From NCBI RefSeq assembly GCF_900454835.1, contig NZ_UGTM01000001.1:806501-870500 (forward strand): 64,000 bases of DNA. The letters are read 5' to 3'. Below are positions 62,064 to 64,000 of the stretch, piece after piece. The stretch is from Prevotella denticola. GTDB taxonomy: Bacteria; Bacteroidota; Bacteroidia; Bacteroidales; Bacteroidaceae. Within the stretch, counting starts at the first letter, position 1, and the number at the start of each line of letters is the position of its first letter. Below the pieces are notes generated by a model. That model did no database searches, was not told where the DNA came from, and worked only from the letters and a program-made list of their open reading frames with translations. A program made the translations under genes and the position numbers.

Positions 62064-62738
62064 ATGCAATTTCCTATTCAATTAGATATTCTGGATTTCA
62101 TTTTCAAAGGCTTGCTGATTGGTATTATTGCGTCAGCACCGATGGGACCTGTCGGAATATTATGCATCCAGCGCACCTTGAACAAAGGACGCTGGTATGG
62201 CTTCATAACGGGTATCGGAGCTGCCGTCAGCGACACGCTTTATGCGCTTGTTGTCGCTCTGGGCATGGGATTTATCGTCAGCTTCCTGAAGAACCCCACT
62301 TACCAGCTTGTTCTCCAGATTTCAGGCAGCGTTATTCTTCTGCTCTTCGGCATCTACTGCTTCAAGTCCAACCCGATGAAAAAGATGCACCAGAGCGGGA
62401 AGACCAAGGGAACGATTTTCCAGAATGGACTGACAGCATTCCTTGTAACCTTCTCAAACCCGTTGATTATCTTTCTTTTCATGGCGACTTTTGCCCAGTT
62501 CGCCTTCATACAGCCCCACCGGATGTTTGAGACAATCCTTGGATTTACCTGTATACCCATTGGAGCATTGCTGTGGTGGTATGGACTGACCTGGCTGGTA
62601 GACAAGATCCGGGGAAAATTTGATGTCAATGGGATTCTTATTATCAATAAGGTAATTGGAGCCATCGTGATTATATTTTCAATTATCATTCTGTTGGGAA
62701 CAATATTCAATCTGTACCATCTCCCTTCATATTATTAG
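62064..62738 (+). CDS. LysE-family transporter
   Basis: Inner-membrane protein of 224 residues with six hydrophobic segments. The first, ending GLLIGIIASAPMGPVGILCI, has the PGP-like APMGPVG loop conserved in LysE/RhtB exporters. The fourth has TFSNPLIIFLFMATFAQF, another family mark. Members export amino acids or small metabolites; the substrate is unknown here. The start is at MQFPIQLD because an in-frame upstream ATG (62016) lies before the -7 box. It precedes the DUF4924-like gene by 48 bp. Confidence 0.85.
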   Translation: MQFPIQLDILDFIFKGLLIGIIASAPMGPVGILCIQRTLNKGRWYGFITGIGAAVSDTLYALVVALGMGFIVSFLKNPTYQLVLQISGSVILLLFGIYCFKSNPMKKMHQSGKTKGTIFQNGLTAFLVTFSNPLIIFLFMATFAQFAFIQPHRMFETILGFTCIPIGALLWWYGLTWLVDKIRGKFDVNGILIINKVIGAIVIIFSIIILLGTIFNLYHLPSYY

Positions 62739-62786
62739 CAGGCGAGTTCACCGGATCGGATACGTTTTTAAAAATTAATTCACAAA

Positions 62787-63395
62787 ATGTTTGTTGCTAA
62801 GGAATTAAGGAAAAAGAGCATAGCAGAATACCTGCTTTATATGTGGCAGATTGAAGATACCATCCGTGCCTACGGCTGTTCGCTGACACGAATTCGCAAA
62901 GAGTACATCGAACAGTTCCAGTACACGGACGAACAGAAGGATGAGGAAGAGGACTGGTTCGGTGACCTTGTCCGCATGATGAACCAGGAAGGATGTCGGG
63001 AAAACGGACATCTGCAGATAAACAAGGTGCTCATGCAGGACCTGACGGAACTGCACACACAGCTGCTGCAATCGCCGAAGTTTCCGTTTTATTCTGCTGA
63101 ATACTACCGTGTGTTGCCTTTCATAGTTGAACTCAGAGGCAAGGCGAAACGTACGGCAGACAAGATGGCACGCACAAATGACGAACGTCTGAAGAGTGTC
63201 GCTTCACAACTGGGAGAAAGCGAGGTGGAAACCTGTTTCGACCTGCTTTATGGCGTGATGATGCTCCGCTTGCAAAAGAAAGAGATAACATCAGAGACGA
63301 CACGTGCCCTGAAAGAGATAACGACTTTCATCGGGATGCTGTCAGACTACTATATAAAAGACAAGGCAGAAGGACTGGACTTCGGCCAGGAATAA
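62787..63395 (+). CDS. DUF4924-like protein
   Basis: Helical, mostly acidic cytoplasmic protein of 202 residues. It starts MFVAKELRKKSIAEYLLYMW, then QIEDTIRAYGCSL, and continues with DWFGDLVRMMNQEG and EYYRVLPFIVELRGK. I associate these with DUF4924, a Bacteroidetes family of unknown function. No catalytic motif is visible. It lies 12 bp upstream of rfbD, an arrangement suggesting co-transcription. Confidence 0.68.
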   Translation: MFVAKELRKKSIAEYLLYMWQIEDTIRAYGCSLTRIRKEYIEQFQYTDEQKDEEEDWFGDLVRMMNQEGCRENGHLQINKVLMQDLTELHTQLLQSPKFPFYSAEYYRVLPFIVELRGKAKRTADKMARTNDERLKSVASQLGESEVETCFDLLYGVMMLRLQKKEITSETTRALKEITTFIGMLSDYYIKDKAEGLDFGQE

Positions 63396-63407
63396 GGAAG
63401 AGAAACT

Positions 63408-64000
63408 ATGAACATTTTAGTAACAGGTGCCAATGGGCAGCTTGGCAATGAGATACAGCTTGTCTCCAGGCACAGCAAAGACCGCTATATCTTCACGGAT
63501 GTATGCGAGGGATATGCGAAGCTGGACATCACCAATCTGGAAGACATCCGCAGGATGGTGCATGAAAATAATGTTGAATGTATCATCAACTGTGCTGCAT
63601 GGACGAATGTCGACAAGGCCGAGACTGCCGGTGCAATTGTAGAGACACTCAATGCTATTGCGCCGGAGAATCTTGCAAGAGCTATGAAAGAAGTGAATGG
63701 GCTGCTTGTCCACATCAGTACGGACTACGTCTTCGGCGGCGACCCCTACAACACGCCCTGCAAAGAGGATATGAGAGGAACGCCGACCGGTGTCTACGGC
63801 CTTACCAAACTGCATGGCGAGGAGAAGATACGGGCGACCGGCGTAAAACATATCATCCTTCGCACAGCATGGCTTTACAGCGAGTTCGGGCATAACTTCG
63901 TCAAGACAATGATGAATCTGACCGCAACCAGGCCACAGTTGAAGGTTGTCTTCGACCAATGCGGTACACCGACCTATGCAGGCGACCTGGCTGAGGCAAT
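63408..64000 (+). CDS. rfbD: dTDP-4-dehydrorhamnose reductase (3' end outside window)
   Basis: The ATG at 63408 opens a frame that runs to the window edge (197 codons). MNILVTGANGQLGNEIQLVS is the NAD(P)-binding Rossmann motif of RfbD. INCAAWTNVDKAE, VHISTDYVFGG and the catalytic YGLTKLHGEEK (YxxxK) follow, then RTAWLYSEFGHNFVKTMM, all diagnostic. The enzyme makes dTDP-L-rhamnose, the donor for rhamnose in surface glycans. The remaining third of the protein is not visible. The other rfb genes are not in this window. Confidence 0.95.
   Translation, partial: MNILVTGANGQLGNEIQLVSRHSKDRYIFTDVCEGYAKLDITNLEDIRRMVHENNVECIINCAAWTNVDKAETAGAIVETLNAIAPENLARAMKEVNGLLVHISTDYVFGGDPYNTPCKEDMRGTPTGVYGLTKLHGEEKIRATGVKHIILRTAWLYSEFGHNFVKTMMNLTATRPQLKVVFDQCGTPTYAGDLAEA

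Overview
The window is a 64 kb piece of a Bacteroidales chromosome, most likely Prevotella or a close relative. The evidence is the recurring Bacteroidetes promoter (TTG or TTTG, 19-20 bp, then TAnnTTTG) upstream of many genes and tRNAs, weak Shine-Dalgarno sites, Bacteroidetes-type families (large PurF, M64 peptidase, DUF4924-like protein, HU/LysM protein, short FolK) and many secreted lipoproteins. Both window ends cut a gene: the 3' part of a 5'-nucleotidase at the left and the 5' part of rfbD at the right.

Layout. 1-8.0 kb: core genes (5'-nucleotidase end, nudC, NCS2 purine permease, tRNA-Val and tRNA-Tyr, a COG0523 metal GTPase, a glucosaminidase/LysM autolysin, a short folK, a TPR protein). 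8.3-26.5 kb: a visibly AT-rich surface-polysaccharide locus on the minus strand. Its 5' end is the Wzx flippase at 26.5 kb. It continues through acyltransferases, seven recognisable glycosyltransferase genes (one frameshifted), an EpsG-type polymerase and an ATP-grasp enzyme to a PglC-like initiating sugar transferase and a DegT aminotransferase at 8.3 kb. Two insertion sequences sit inside it: an IS5-type element (16145-17460, target duplication TTTA) and an IS982-type element (20760-21789, target duplication GTATT). Two genes in the locus are split by one-base slips in homopolymers: G8 in an acyltransferase and A7 in a glycosyltransferase. This is either phase variation, decay or homopolymer undercalling.

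26.9-39.8 kb: envelope and accessory genes (lipoproteins, beta-barrel protein, PagL-like lipid A deacylase, M64 peptidase, tRNA-Thr and tRNA-Gly, YecH-like protein, glutaredoxin-like protein, ECF sigma factor, AGE-family epimerase, HAD phosphatase), separated by long intergenic stretches with dispersed repeats and strong hairpins. 40-52 kb: nucleotide and amino-sugar metabolism: nrdD with a structured leader, then on the minus strand glmS, purF, carA and carB, all dealing with glutamine amide nitrogen. 52-64 kb: an isolated polysaccharide export lipoprotein, a cysteine-rich small protein, a second HAD phosphatase paralogous to the first, OsmC, ftsY-rimO-HU-HU/LysM, tRNA-Arg, a ROK glucokinase, a LysE-type exporter, a DUF4924-like protein and the start of rfbD.

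The most unusual items are the poly-G split acyltransferase, the membrane-spanning HU/LysM protein that could tie DNA to the cell wall, two intergenic arrays of a 22-bp palindromic repeat, a dispersed hairpin repeat present three times, and several near-perfect hairpins without a U-tract. No CRISPR array, prophage, toxin-antitoxin pair or restriction system was recognised.
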